Positions 37,223 through 46,929 of a stretch of 64,000 nucleotides of DNA are shown piece by piece. The DNA comes from Diacronema lutheri. Taxonomy: Eukaryota > Haptophyta > Pavlovophyceae > Pavlovales > Pavlovaceae. The number at the start of each line of letters is the position of its first letter. Within the stretch, counting starts at the first letter, position 1. The translations under genes and the position numbers were made by a program. The stretch is taken from assembly GCA_019448385.1 (NCBI GenBank), contig JAGTXO010000005.1:930001-994000 (forward strand). Direction: 5' to 3'. The notes under the pieces are model-generated. The model was not told the DNA's origin. It saw nothing but the letters and a program-made list of their open reading frames with translations, and searched no databases.

Positions 37223-38461
37223 CTAGTTTTGCAGACTGGCACGATCTGTGAGCATGCTTCTCGCGGGCTCGAAGCGATCGAGCACAGCGAGTGAGCAGTG
37301 GGCAACGACGTTGGTCTCGTCAGCGTCGCTCTTGTCGCACTCGGCGTCAGCGACCCCGTCGTGGCTGTTGCTGCGGAGCCGCTCGAGCTCGGCCGGGTCG
37401 AGCGCCGATTCTGCGCCAACGGACCTGACATATTGTTCGTATTTGTAGTGCGTGTACATGAGGATCCCGATAAACGCGACGCTGTAGCCGATCCATTGCA
37501 TCGGCTGCACGGCCGAGTTGAACACAACCGACGACACGATGATCACGACCCAATCCTTGAACACGCCAACAACCTGCACCGCGGCGGCGTAGCGAGCGTC
37601 CGCCATGGCGTGAAGGCGCAGGCAATCGCGAGGCTCGCGCGCGAGCGCGGCGCGCTCCGCCCGCCACAGCGCGTGTGAGGTGGCGTGCTGCGCCCGCACC
37701 TTGAGCGTGAGCGCAGAGGTGTGCTTGACGAGGACCAGGCTAGATACGTTGAGCATGAAGGCGCAGCAGCAGTTGAGCAGCACGAGGTGCGGCTTCACGA
37801 CCCCGGAATCGACGATATTGCGCACGCGGTCGCCCTCGAACACGAACGCGACGGGCAGCACCGCGAGGAAGCAGACGGGCGACATGTACAAGACGCCCGA
37901 CAGGCCACTTAGCCGGACCTCGCTCGACGAGTAGAGGAGCTCGACAAGGACGAGGCGCAGCGCATCGAGGACAATGGAGACGAGAACCATCACGAACCCG
38001 AAGAGCGCAAACTTCAGCTCGCCGTAGATTGCGAGCGCCACGCCGCCGCTCGTGATCAGCACGATGGCCACCAGTCGGAGCGAGAGCCGCTCGAGGCCGG
38101 CGATGACCGAGAGGATGAGCACCACGGTCGGCGTCCACGCCTTCACCATCTGGATGAACGCGACGGTCAGGTAAAGGAACGCCTCATTGCCCGTGCAGAT
38201 CGCCGCGGCAAAGAGCACGCCGGTCGGCACGACGAGCCTCACGATCTGCGCAGCGGTCAGGTTGGTCTCCACCAGACCAACGAGCTGGAAGACGAACGCG
38301 ATGATGAAGCTCGTGGCCATGTGCAGCGCGCACAGCGTGAGCGGCAGCGGGAACCCGCCGTAGTGCATCAGCCAAGTGTTGAAGAGGATGAGCGTGACCG
38401 ACAGGAACACCCATTGGCCCATCGCCAACAGCGCGGCGAGCACCTGGCTAATGTCGGCCAT
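37223..38461 (-). CDS. TPT-family sugar-phosphate/nucleotide-sugar transporter, copy 1
   Basis: Two exons, minus strand: 38461-37700 and 37573-37223 (370 residues). About ten hydrophobic helices of the drug/metabolite transporter fold. Family blocks: LILFNTWLMHYGGFPLPLTL, ALHMATSFI, FLYLTVAFIQMVKAWTPTVV, ALRLVLVELLYSS and VVGVFKDWVVIIVSS. The helix motif SLVLVKHTSALTLK ends exon 1. TPT members move phosphorylated sugars or nucleotide sugars across Golgi or plastid membranes; the substrate is not readable. The intron (126 nt, GTGCGG donor) is stop-free and a multiple of three. The hydrophilic tail is acidic. Copy 2 lies upstream on the same strand. Confidence 0.85.
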   Translation of the reverse strand: MADISQVLAALLAMGQWVFLSVTLILFNTWLMHYGGFPLPLTLCALHMATSFIIAFVFQLVGLVETNLTAAQIVRLVVPTGVLFAAAICTGNEAFLYLTVAFIQMVKAWTPTVVLILSVIAGLERLSLRLVAIVLITSGGVALAIYGELKFALFGFVMVLVSIVLDALRLVLVELLYSSSEVRLSGLSGVLYMSPVCFLAVLPVAFVFEGDRVRNIVDSGVVKPHLVLLNCCCAFMLNVSSLVLVKHTSALTLKVRAQHATSHALWRAERAALAREPRDCLRLHAMADARYAAAVQVVGVFKDWVVIIVSSVVFNSAVQPMQWIGYSVAFIGILMYTHYKYEQYVRSVGAESALDPAELERLRSNSHDGVADAECDKSDADETNVVAHCSLAVLDRFEPARSMLTDRASLQN

Positions 38462-38784
38462 CAGGGCCGCGTGCGAGGGCAGGCAGCGGCGCTCACCGCG
38501 CGCGCGTCGCGCCGCGCGCGCTCACGCCCGGCCGACGCGTCGTGGCACCGTCGCAGCTCGCTGAGCCCCTAGGCGCGGGGCTCAATAACAATGGCGGGCA
38601 GGCGCTTATTACGTCAGGACACAGCGAGCGGGGTCAGCACCAGCTGCGGGGGAATCGAGTAGCCACCAATGTCGTCGATCCCCGTGCATCCCGGTCACCA
38701 GCGAGCGGGCAGCGAGGGTTCCTACTTCCCAGAGCTACCGAGAGAAGTGCCGGAGGTGAGCCCGACCGGGCGCGCAATGAAATG
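38462..38784. other. 323-bp spacer between the two transporter genes
   Basis: Promoter of copy 1 and 3' region of copy 2. A word CAGCGAGCGGG occurs twice (about 38622 and 38700). Nothing else is seen. Confidence 0.5.
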
Positions 38785-40151
38785 TCAAGGCGCGGCCTGC
38801 TTTGCCAGCTCGACGGGCTTATTGGCCTTCTGATTGGCGGCGATGAAAGCGCACGCGGTCTCGCCGGTGAGCACCTGCAGCAGCGCTCCCGACGAGAACA
38901 GGCATTTTTCGCGCAGCAGGCCATTGTCCTTGCCGGTGAGCAGCTTCGCCCAGCCCCGTTGGTTGCCCCTGATGAAGGGCACGGGCGAGTTGTCGCCCGT
39001 GTTGCTCTCATCGATCGGGACGCCAAGGGGCACGCGCTCGCTGTCCAAGTAGGGTCCCCCGTAGGCACCCTCCTCAGCGTTGCAGTCGGTGAGCACGATC
39101 GCAGGGACGACGGGCTCAGTCGCAGCCTTTGCGGCGACCGTTTGCTCGTATTTGTAGTGCGTGTACATGAGGATCCCGATAAACGCGACGCTGTAGCCGA
39201 TCCATTGCATCGGCTGCACGGCCGAGTTGAACACGACCGACGACACGATGATCACGACCCAGTCCTTGAAGACACCGACAACCTGGGATTGCCCGCGCGA
39301 CGAGGAGACACCCGGCATGCTGCACGGTCAGACGCATTTGCGGACGCGCGGCGCCGCCGCTTGGCCGGGCGCGCGCGGTGTTGCAGCACCTTGAGGCTCA
39401 GAGCGGACGTTTGCTTCAGCAGGACCAGGCTCGACACGTTGAGCATGAAGGCGCAGCAGCAGTTGAGCGCGAGCAAGTCCATGCGAACAACGCCCGCGGC
39501 GGCCACGGCGCTCAGCTCCTTATGCTCAAAGTAGCACGCGATGGGCAGCACCGCGAGGAAGCAGACGGGCGACATGTAGAAGACGCCCGACACGCCGTTC
39601 AGCCGGACCTCGCTCGACGAGTAGAGGAGCTCGACAAGGACGAGGCGCAGCGACTCGAGCAGAACGGAGCCGAGGATCATCGCAAATCCAACCATTGCGA
39701 ACTCGAGCTCGCCGTAGATTGCGAGCGCCACGCCGCCGCTCGTGATCAACACGATGGCCGCGAGCTTGTAGGACGGCTGCTCGATGCCGACGATGACCGA
39801 GAGGATGAGCACCACGGTCGGCGTCCACGCCTTCACCATCTGGATGAACGCGACGGTCAGGTAAAGGAACGCCTCATTGCCTGTGCAGATCGCCGCGGCG
39901 AAGAGCACGCCGGTCGGCACGACGAGCCTCACGATCTGCGCAGCGGTCAGGTTGGTCTCCACCTGGCCGAAGAGCTTGAAGACGCTGGCAATTGCGAAGC
40001 TGCTGAGCATGTGCAGCGCGCACAGCGTAAGTGGCAGCGGGAACCCGCCGTAGTGCATCAGCCACTTGTTGAAGAGGATGAGCGCGACCGACAGGAACAC
40101 CCATTGGCCCGTCGCGAAAGCAATCGTCAGCGCAGATGCGATCCTCGCCAT
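38785..40151 (-). CDS. TPT-family sugar-phosphate/nucleotide-sugar transporter, copy 2
   Basis: Two exons, minus strand: 40151-39390 and 39282-38785 (419 residues). Exon 1 has the same length as in copy 1 (762 nt) and the intron sits at the same codon, so the pair is a tandem duplicate. Core blocks are shared (FLYLTVAFIQMVKAWTPTVV, VVGVFKDWVVIIVSS) and several stretches are almost identical at DNA level, whereas the N-terminus and the long C-terminal tail (about 120 residues after YTHYKYEQ) are unrelated. The tail is soluble and may set localisation or regulation. The donor is GTGCTG, the intron 107 nt. Confidence 0.85.
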
Positions 40152-40262
40152 TCTGCCCGCCTGCTGGACCTTTGGCCGGACGGAGGAATGTTCGATGCCC
40201 TGGGAGGGAAACCAGTCCGGATGGACTTTTGGGAGCCCGGCAGTCCTGCGGCTGCAACTCGG

Positions 40263-41510
40263 TCATGGCCTCATGGGGTCAATCAAGGTGGCTCCCGCGG
40301 CACCGTCGCGCCCGCAATGCACACAGCGCACGCGGCGCGTGCGCGCGCCAGCGGCGAGCGCCGTCCCGTCGTCACCATCGCCGATCGCCGACACCGTCAG
40401 CACCGGGATTGTCAGCCCCGTGCCGCACTCGGGCGCCGCGCAGCGCAGCGCGTCGAGGCTCAGATCCACGTCGCCCGCCGCCTCGACCTCGCAACGAATA
40501 CACGCGCACTCGAACGCGTAATGGTCGAGCAGATACTGCCGGCGTGCCGCAGGCCCGTCGGTCGACTTTGCGTACGAGTGCAAGAGCTCGGCGCCGGCGG
40601 GCAGCGCGTACAGTGCAAAGATGCCGAACAGCGGAGGACCGTTGCGCTCGTCGTCGCGCGACGCGGCGAGCGGCGCGTCGGCGACGGACAACGCGCGATC
40701 GCCGTGCGAGGTGGACGGCGCGACGCTGCCTCGCAGCGGCACGCAGTCAAAGACGCAGTTGGGCGCGCACGAGTGATTGAGCAGGTGGAACGCGCCTGCA
40801 AAGCTGCAGAGCGCACGCTCCTCGCCGCGCGCGCCGGTCACGCCGTACGCGTTGCATTGGTGGCGGTTGAGGACGTCGAAGAGCTCGGCAGGGGGTACGC
40901 GCGCGCTCGGTGGGAGCAAGCGCAGCGATGCGACGACCGCCTGCCTGATGTGCTCACCCGTGCGCTTGGTCCTGCGCACGGACTGCAGCCGGTGCGCGTA
41001 GCTCCAGTACGAGAGCTCGTCGGTGGCGGCCGGATAGGGTCGCGAGACGTGGCCGTTTGCCCTGTCCGCGAGGATGCGGATCGTGCTCACGACGAGATCG
41101 AGCGCCTCCGTGGGAACCTCGCCCGCCGCTTCGGCGCGCGCGAGCGCGCATAGCGCGGCGCACTCGACGCCGTCGTGCGCAGCGCGCGCCGCGCACGCGC
41201 AATGCGCCGAGCAAAAGCGCACGTGATGGCAGCGCTTGCACGCGAGGGCCCACTCGCCGCTGCCAGCCTGCGAAGCGGCGAGCAGGCAGCGCGCGCACAC
41301 GCGCGCGCGGGCGGCGTACGTCGTCGTGCATGCGAGCGGCGTCTCAACGAGCACGCAGTCGCCTGCCACCAGCGCGCGCGTCGTGACCAGGCCGTAACCG
41401 CGGCCCTCGGCGAAGACCATCCGCACGGGAGCGCCCTGGCCGCGCAAGTAGCCGTCGACGGCGCTCGCAAAGCTCGCGGGTGCGTCTCGGGCGGCGGCGG
41501 CGTCCCGCAT
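40263..41510 (-). CDS. SMYD-type protein (split SET domain with MYND zinc finger)
   Basis: 415 residues on the minus strand. Order: SET-N block (GRGYGLVTTRALVAGDCVLVE), then a MYND-type Cys/His cluster (CARCLLAAS, CKRCHHVRFCSAHC, AHDGVEC), a helical linker, SET core AFHLLNHSCAPNCVFDC (AdoMet/knot NHSC motif), ALPAGAELLHSYA and a post-SET Cys cluster (YAFECACIRCE). This arrangement is that of the SMYD methyltransferases, which methylate lysines on histones or cytosolic proteins. A further CxxC pair (RCVHCGRDG) closes the protein. A 95-110 bp tandem duplication immediately upstream copies its first codons. Confidence 0.85.
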   Translation of the reverse strand: MRDAAAARDAPASFASAVDGYLRGQGAPVRMVFAEGRGYGLVTTRALVAGDCVLVETPLACTTTYAARARVCARCLLAASQAGSGEWALACKRCHHVRFCSAHCACAARAAHDGVECAALCALARAEAAGEVPTEALDLVVSTIRILADRANGHVSRPYPAATDELSYWSYAHRLQSVRRTKRTGEHIRQAVVASLRLLPPSARVPPAELFDVLNRHQCNAYGVTGARGEERALCSFAGAFHLLNHSCAPNCVFDCVPLRGSVAPSTSHGDRALSVADAPLAASRDDERNGPPLFGIFALYALPAGAELLHSYAKSTDGPAARRQYLLDHYAFECACIRCEVEAAGDVDLSLDALRCAAPECGTGLTIPVLTVSAIGDGDDGTALAAGARTRRVRCVHCGRDGAAGATLIDPMRP

Positions 41511-41525
41511 CGTGGATCATGAGTG

Positions 41526-41699
41526 GAGGAGTCTGACTGAGGGGCTTGTCAACCCTGACTTGTCACTGTCCGTCCTCACCTTCTCACGTCGCCGACGGCC
41601 GCGGTGGCGGCGTCCCGCATGAGGAGTCTGACTGAGGGGCTTGTCAACCCTGACTTGTCACTGTCCGTCCTCACCTTCTCCCGTCGCCGACGGCCGCGG
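41526..41699. repeat. tandem duplication between SMYD and ARMH3
   Basis: 41526-41604 and 41621-41699 are 79-nt copies differing at one base. The linked word GGCGGCGTCCCGCAT (SMYD start codon region) also appears twice, at 41496-41510 and 41606-41620. Together the duplication carried the last codons of ARMH3 and the first codons of SMYD. Confidence 0.9.
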
Positions 41700-44111
41700 C
41701 AAACTCGAGCGTCGCGTCGCCACGGTACGACGCGACGAGCTGGCGAGAGACGGCGTGGAAAAAGGGCACGTGCGTCGGGTTCTCGGGCGGCAGCTGCCAC
41801 CTGTGCAGCGCGGCCGCCATCTGCGGCTCCGCCTCGAATTGCAGCTCGCGCAGCGCGCCCATCACCTCGGCGTGCGAGTGTGAAGGGCCTGACGGCGCGG
41901 GCAGCGTTTTGAGAGTGAGCGCGATGATCCGCCGGACGAGCGCGAGCGCGGCGAGCAACCGGCCGCTCGCGTCGCGCCGCTTGCCCTCGTTGAAGAGGCG
42001 CTCAAACTCGCGGTGCAGCCGCACAATCTCGTACGCAAACTGCTGCTGAAGTGTTGCCTGCGGGAGGAATGCGCCGCCGTGGATCAGCAGCAGGTTGACC
42101 ACGCTCATGTGCTGCGCGGCGGCGTTGAGTGCGCGCGGCGGCGCCGCGCGCGGAAGGCGGGTTGGGGCGGGCGTGCGGACGTGAGCGACGCGCAGCGAGC
42201 GGAGGGCAGCCGGCGCTGAGCGCGCGCATGCGCGCGCCGCGCGGCACCTGCAGGCAAAGGCCGAGCCAGCCGCTGTGCGACTCGCCCTCCGGAAGATCGG
42301 CGACGCTGCCGCAGTGCAGGAGCGAGTGCAGGACGGCTGTCTGCACGCGCCGCCATGCGCCGCCCGCCATCCGCACGGTGGTGCCGAGCTCCCACAGCAT
42401 GATGCGCTGCAGTAAGAGCAGCGCGCAGTGAAACGTTTCGGCCGGCACAGCCCGGCGCAAGTTTTGCTGCAGCGTGAGCGCGACGACCTCGAGCAGGGCG
42501 CTGCCGAGCGTCGCGTGCCGCGTCGTGCGGCGTAGCACCGCAGCGCCACGCTCGATACGCCACAGCGGCAGGTCGCCACCGAGGCCGCGCGCGTGCGCCG
42601 CCTGCAGCAGCTTGCCGCTCGACGCTGCGCTCAGCAGCGCGAGCAGGCAGAGGCGTGACATGACGGCCGCGGCGGGCTTGCGCAGCTCGAGCGAGCCGAG
42701 CGACACGAGCGTGATCAGGTGACGCAGCGTCGCGCAGTGCGCAGTCGCTCGATCTGCACTCGGCGAGCTCATCGAGCCGCCGCCATTGCTCACGGCCACG
42801 CTCGGCGCGGCCGCGGGCGCCGCGTCGGCGGCCGCGGCCGCGGCCACGCGGCTTGGTGCGCGCGGGCCGCTGCCGCCGTTGCGCGCCGCCGCGCCGCCCT
42901 GCGCGGCGTGTGCGCTGCCGTTGACTCGCGCGCTTGCCGCAGGCGGGAGGAGCGAGAAGAACGCGGCGCCAAACATGGCCGGGTTGCCGCTCACGACCTC
43001 GTACGCGTGCAGCGCCGCTGCAAGCAGCTCCGAGCGGCCAGCGGCATCGACCGTTGCGTTGACTGAGCCGCTCGCCGCGCCGCCTGGCACGAGGTCGTCG
43101 AGGGTGAGCATCTCGAGGCCCCACTGCAGGGCCGAGTAGAGCGTGCCCGCTACAGCGCCCGCGTTCGTCACGGGCGCTGTGCTCGCGCCGAGCTCCGCGT
43201 CCGTCGGGCCGAGGTTTGCGCTCGCCAGCAGCTCGGCCGACGGCGCGAGCGCGAGCGCAACGTCCGCTGCGCAGGCGCACGCGCTGAGCCGCAGGTGGAA
43301 CGGGTTGCGCGACTCGTACTTGTGGTACGAGCTGAGCAGCATCGTCAGCTTGAGCGCCTGCGCGCTCGGCCGAGAGTGGAGTACCGCGCGCGGCCGACGC
43401 GGGTGGGCGCGGCGCGCGACGCCACGGCGCGCGCGGACGGCCGCGCTGCGGTTGCTCGACGCGCACCTGCTCGCGAAGGGCCGGCTTGCTAGCGTCGAGT
43501 GGCGGGCCATACAGCACGCCGAGCACGCCGTCGGCGAGCCCACCGCCGACGACAAACTCGAGCAAAATGTTCTGGTTCACGTTTGGCGTCAGGCAGCCGA
43601 TGCTCAGCGCGCCCGTGAGCGCGCCGTGCACCGTGGCCGCATTGTCGCTGGCAAGCATCGCGCGCAGCGCGGCGAGCAGCTGCGCCATCACTGCCTCGAC
43701 CCGCGCGATCCCGCAGAAGAGCTCCAGCGTGTCCGAGCCCGGGTCGGGGAACGACTTGGCGCCGAGCGCGCTCAGCAACGCGCTCAGCGTCTCGAGCGCG
43801 TGCGCGCGCACCTCCGCATCCACTGCGCCGAGCTGAGCGACGCAGCGCGCAAAGATTTCGCGAAACAACGGCTTGCGCGCGCCCATGATGTGCTCCTCGG
43901 GCATGGCCAGCACGCATTGGCGTAGCCACAGCCGGTTGACCTTGAGGACGAAGAGCTCGCGCCACACATCCTCGTCGGGCGAGACATATGCGCCGCGGCA
44001 CGCGCTCGCGTCGAACACCTGCTCGTACAGGGCGATCACCTTCTCGCGGATGTACCTCCGGTTTCCGAGCTCCCAGCTCCGCGCTCCGCGCTCCTGTACG
44101 AGCTCCGCCAT
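41671..44111 (-). CDS. ARMH3: ARMH3 (armadillo-like helical domain protein 3)
   Basis: Three exons, minus strand: 44111-43467, 43357-42248, 42111-41671 (731 residues). Matches to animal ARMH3/C10orf76 by eye: RRYIREKVIALYEQVF, WRELFVLKVN, NQNILLEFVVGGGL, LTMLLSSYHKYESRNPFHLR, NLLLIHGGAFLPQ, EIVRLHREFERLF and VPFFHAVSRQLV close to the end. In animals it works at the Golgi with GBF1 and PI4KB; that role is inferred here. The protein is an all-helical repeat with a low-complexity Ala/Gly insert around residues 325-375. Introns have GTGCGC and GTGCCG donors. The ATG at 44111 is the first in frame. Confidence 0.82.
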
Positions 44112-44211
44112 GCCCACCCGCACGACAGACGACCTTCGTGAGTGCGGCCAGTTTGAGTGCCGACGAGCCACAAGCCACAGTTTTCGTCACGCTGCGCCCG
44201 CGCCGCCCGAA

Positions 44212-45660
44212 TCACGCTAAGCCGCTCGGCGCCGCACCACCGCGCCGAGCGATCCGGGCGCGCGCCTCCGTGTGGGCCAGTTTCTTGAGCGGCTGCTCAT
44301 CGCCGCAGTCGACGCACTCGTCGCCGTCGAGCGCGGGCGCCGCGCGCCGCGTCGCGCCCGGCTTGTCAGTGCGCACGACCACGACACTGCCCTCGCCGTC
44401 GAGCGCGCACGCCTGCAAGCTGCTCTGCAGCTCCGCCTCGTCGAGCTGGTGCGCAAAGTCAGGCGGCGGGCCGGTGGACGCGATGAGCACGAGCACCGAG
44501 CTCTCGTCGTCCTCAGGCTGTCGAGACGTGGCGTCCTGAGCGCTGGCAGCGACGTCGGCGCCGACGGCTTCATCAAAGTGGCCGCGCACCTCACCGTGCA
44601 CCCCCTGCACGACAAAGCGCCTGCGCTCGCCCGCGATCGAGAGCGTGCCCTTGAGCCGGTAGAGCTCGGCTTCGTGGGTCACCACGACGCGCTGCAACCA
44701 GGCCTGCAGCGCGCTGAGCGTGAGTGCGCCGCGCACGCGCAGGCAGACGGTCTGCGCGCCGAGCGTGTGCACGGCGGTTGGCCCGCGCTCGGGCGCGAGG
44801 TGGACGCGCCGCCGGCGAAAGGCGTCGATGCCGAGCAGCTGCTCGAGCGGCGCGCGCGCCGGGTGGCTGACCACGATCGTCGCCGCGGGGCATGCCTCGC
44901 GCACCGCGCGTTCGACCGCCTCTCGCCCGCCCGGCGCGTCGCCGATCGCGTCAGTCTTGGTGAGAAGCACGACGTCGGCGAGCGCGAGCTGGCGCGCGAC
45001 CTCGGGACGTGGACGTACGAGCGGCCCGCGCTCGGGCACGGCCAAATGGCGGTGCACGTTGGACGCGTCGACGAGCGTGACGACGCCGTCGAGCACAAAG
45101 CGCGAGCGCGCCATCTCGTGCCGGAAGAGGAGGTGGACGACGGCCGTCGGGTCGGCAAGGCCAGAGGTCTCGATGAGCATGTAGTCGTAGAGCGACGAGT
45201 CCACCGCTGTCATCTCCAGCAGCTTATTCAGGATCCCCTCGAGCTCCGAGCCAGGCGAGTCGCCCGAGCAGCACATGCACCCATTCTTCATCACGACCAC
45301 GTCGGCGAGCGCGCCGCTCGTCGCGTGGCCGGCGATAAGCCGGTGGTCGACGGAAACTGCGCCAAACTCATTGATAAGGACCGCGACACGCAGCCCGTGA
45401 TCCGCGGACGAGAGCACGTGGTTGAGCAGCGTCGTCTTTCCGGCGCCGAGGAAGCCGGTGACGAGCGTGATCGGGATGCGCTTTGCGTCCGGCTCGGCCG
45501 CACTCTTCTGCGTGAGCTCGGCCGACTTTTGCATCACGCGGCGGAAGCGTAGGCGCTGCGAGAGCAGCACGAGGCACTGCGCCACCACAAACGAGAGCGC
45601 CACGACCGCGACGACGCCCGCGTACCCGCCAACCAAGTCCACCCCGAGCCCGCCCGCCAT
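44212..45660 (-). CDS. CobW/COG0523-family metal-chaperone GTPase, membrane-anchored
   Basis: 482 residues from the ATG at 45660. A hydrophobic N-terminal helix (VVAVVALSFVVAQCLVLL) precedes the G domain: Walker A GFLGAGKTTLLN, INEFGAVSVD, the GCMCC metal-binding motif, LIETSGLADPTAV (Walker B region) and LLTKTDAIGD in place of NKxD. The CobW C-terminal domain begins near VHTLGAQTVCLRVRG. These GTPases deliver metals such as zinc to client proteins. The C-terminus adds a CxxC pair (DECVDCGDEQ). The N-terminal anchor is unusual for the family and would tether the chaperone to a membrane. Confidence 0.85.
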   Translation of the reverse strand: MAGGLGVDLVGGYAGVVAVVALSFVVAQCLVLLSQRLRFRRVMQKSAELTQKSAAEPDAKRIPITLVTGFLGAGKTTLLNHVLSSADHGLRVAVLINEFGAVSVDHRLIAGHATSGALADVVVMKNGCMCCSGDSPGSELEGILNKLLEMTAVDSSLYDYMLIETSGLADPTAVVHLLFRHEMARSRFVLDGVVTLVDASNVHRHLAVPERGPLVRPRPEVARQLALADVVLLTKTDAIGDAPGGREAVERAVREACPAATIVVSHPARAPLEQLLGIDAFRRRRVHLAPERGPTAVHTLGAQTVCLRVRGALTLSALQAWLQRVVVTHEAELYRLKGTLSIAGERRRFVVQGVHGEVRGHFDEAVGADVAASAQDATSRQPEDDESSVLVLIASTGPPPDFAHQLDEAELQSSLQACALDGEGSVVVVRTDKPGATRRAAPALDGDECVDCGDEQPLKKLAHTEARARIARRGGAAPSGLA

Positions 45661-45849
45661 GCTTGTCCGGCGACGCTCCTAGCCGGCGCCGGAGCCGTTC
45701 CGCCTCCAAAAACACGAACAAAGGCTCTGGAGGCTTCTTTTGTCGGGAGGGCCTCGACGAGCCACTTTCATCAGCGCACGAGGCAGGTGGGTCGGAGCAC
45801 TCGTGCGGCGTTGTCTCGGCCCCGTCCCTCGCTCGCACGAGCGCGCGCA

Positions 45850-46797
45850 ATGTCGGCGCGGTGTACGTGCATCTGCTCGGTCCTCGTGCTCCTCTGCTCC
45901 ACGTCTTCCAGCCACGTGCAGCGGTGGTCGCCGTCGCGATCCGTGTTTGCGCGGTCGGTCACGTCGGTCGCCGGCCGCGCGGCGGCGCCGCGCGCGAGCG
46001 TCTCGACCGGCCTGGACGTCGTCGAGGACGCGTGCGCGAGCCAATACGCCCACCGTCTTGCGCAGGCCACTTCATACCTCAAGCCGCACATTCGCCAGAT
46101 TGCGAGCGCGCTGCGGTTTGCGGTCGAGGCGCACGACGGGCAGGTCCGCCGGAGCGGCGAGCCGTTCGTGACGCACCCGATTGAGGTGGCGCTCATTCTC
46201 GCGAGTCTGCGGATGGACGCGGCGACCGTGATTGCCGGCCTGCTGCATGATACCGTCGAGGACTGCGAGCACGTCACCATCCACGACTTGCGCACGCGCT
46301 TTGGCAACGAGGTCGCGCGCATCGTCGAGGGCGAGACCAAGGTCTCAAAGCTGCACACGACGGGCAACAAAAAGTTCGATCAGCGGATGAACACGCGCTC
46401 GATGCTGCTCGCGATGGCTGAGGATTGGCGCATCATCGTCGTCAAGCTCGCCGACCGCCTACACAACATGCGCACGCTCGGCGCGATGCCGGTCGAGAAG
46501 CAGCGGCGGATCGCCGCCGAGACACTTGACGTGTTCGTGCCGCTCGCGCGTACGCTCGGCATCCAGGCGCTGGAGGATGAGCTGCGGCAGCTCAGCCTGC
46601 GCACATTCGCGCACGTCGTCGACGTGCAGCTCGCCCAGCCAATCGGCCAGGGCCGCACGCAGCTCGAGCGCCTGCTCGAGGACGACTACGTGCTGCGCAC
46701 GCGGCGCGTTGGCCCGCGGCTGCTGCAGCACCGCGTCGCTTGGGACGCGCACAGCCTCGCGTGGTTGAGTTCGCGCAACATGCTCCCAGCCTTCTGA
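45850..46797 (+). CDS. RelA/SpoT homologue with hydrolase (HD) domain only
   Basis: 315 residues from the ATG at 45850. The first 45 residues form a leader (hydrophobic CSVLVLLCS then Ser/Arg-rich), suggesting plastid or mitochondrial import. The HD domain is complete: GEPFVTHPIEVALILASL, AGLLHDTVEDC (HDxxED), VARIVEGETKVSKL, and IIVVKLADRLHNMRTLG with the last Asp. RTLGIQALEDELRQLSLRTF is the helical linker that in long RSH enzymes leads into the (p)ppGpp synthetase, but no synthetase domain follows. It is therefore a predicted (p)ppGpp (or related nucleotide) hydrolase. C22 follows at 46852-46873. Confidence 0.8.
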   Translation: MSARCTCICSVLVLLCSTSSSHVQRWSPSRSVFARSVTSVAGRAAAPRASVSTGLDVVEDACASQYAHRLAQATSYLKPHIRQIASALRFAVEAHDGQVRRSGEPFVTHPIEVALILASLRMDAATVIAGLLHDTVEDCEHVTIHDLRTRFGNEVARIVEGETKVSKLHTTGNKKFDQRMNTRSMLLAMAEDWRIIVVKLADRLHNMRTLGAMPVEKQRRIAAETLDVFVPLARTLGIQALEDELRQLSLRTFAHVVDVQLAQPIGQGRTQLERLLEDDYVLRTRRVGPRLLQHRVAWDAHSLAWLSSRNMLPAF

Positions 46798-46851
46798 GCC
46801 ACGGGCAGCGCGCGCTCGAGCCCGCGCCCGCCCTGTGAATACCGCCGTCCG

Positions 46852-46873
46852 CCCCCCCCCCCCCCCCCCCCCC
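46852..46873. repeat. C22 homopolymer between convergent genes
   Basis: C22 on the plus strand, 57 bp downstream of the Treslin-like stop codon (G22 in that gene's transcript) and 55 bp downstream of the RSH stop. Confidence 0.95.
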
Positions 46874-46929
46874 ATTGCCCTTCTTTACTTCACGTCCTCG
46901 CTTTTTGAGACACAATTTTACGCATCATC

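Noticed and set aside
39378-41153. 591-codon plus-strand frame
   Set aside because: Antisense to TPT copy 2 and the SMYD gene; composition is His/Arg/Glu-rich shadow sequence.
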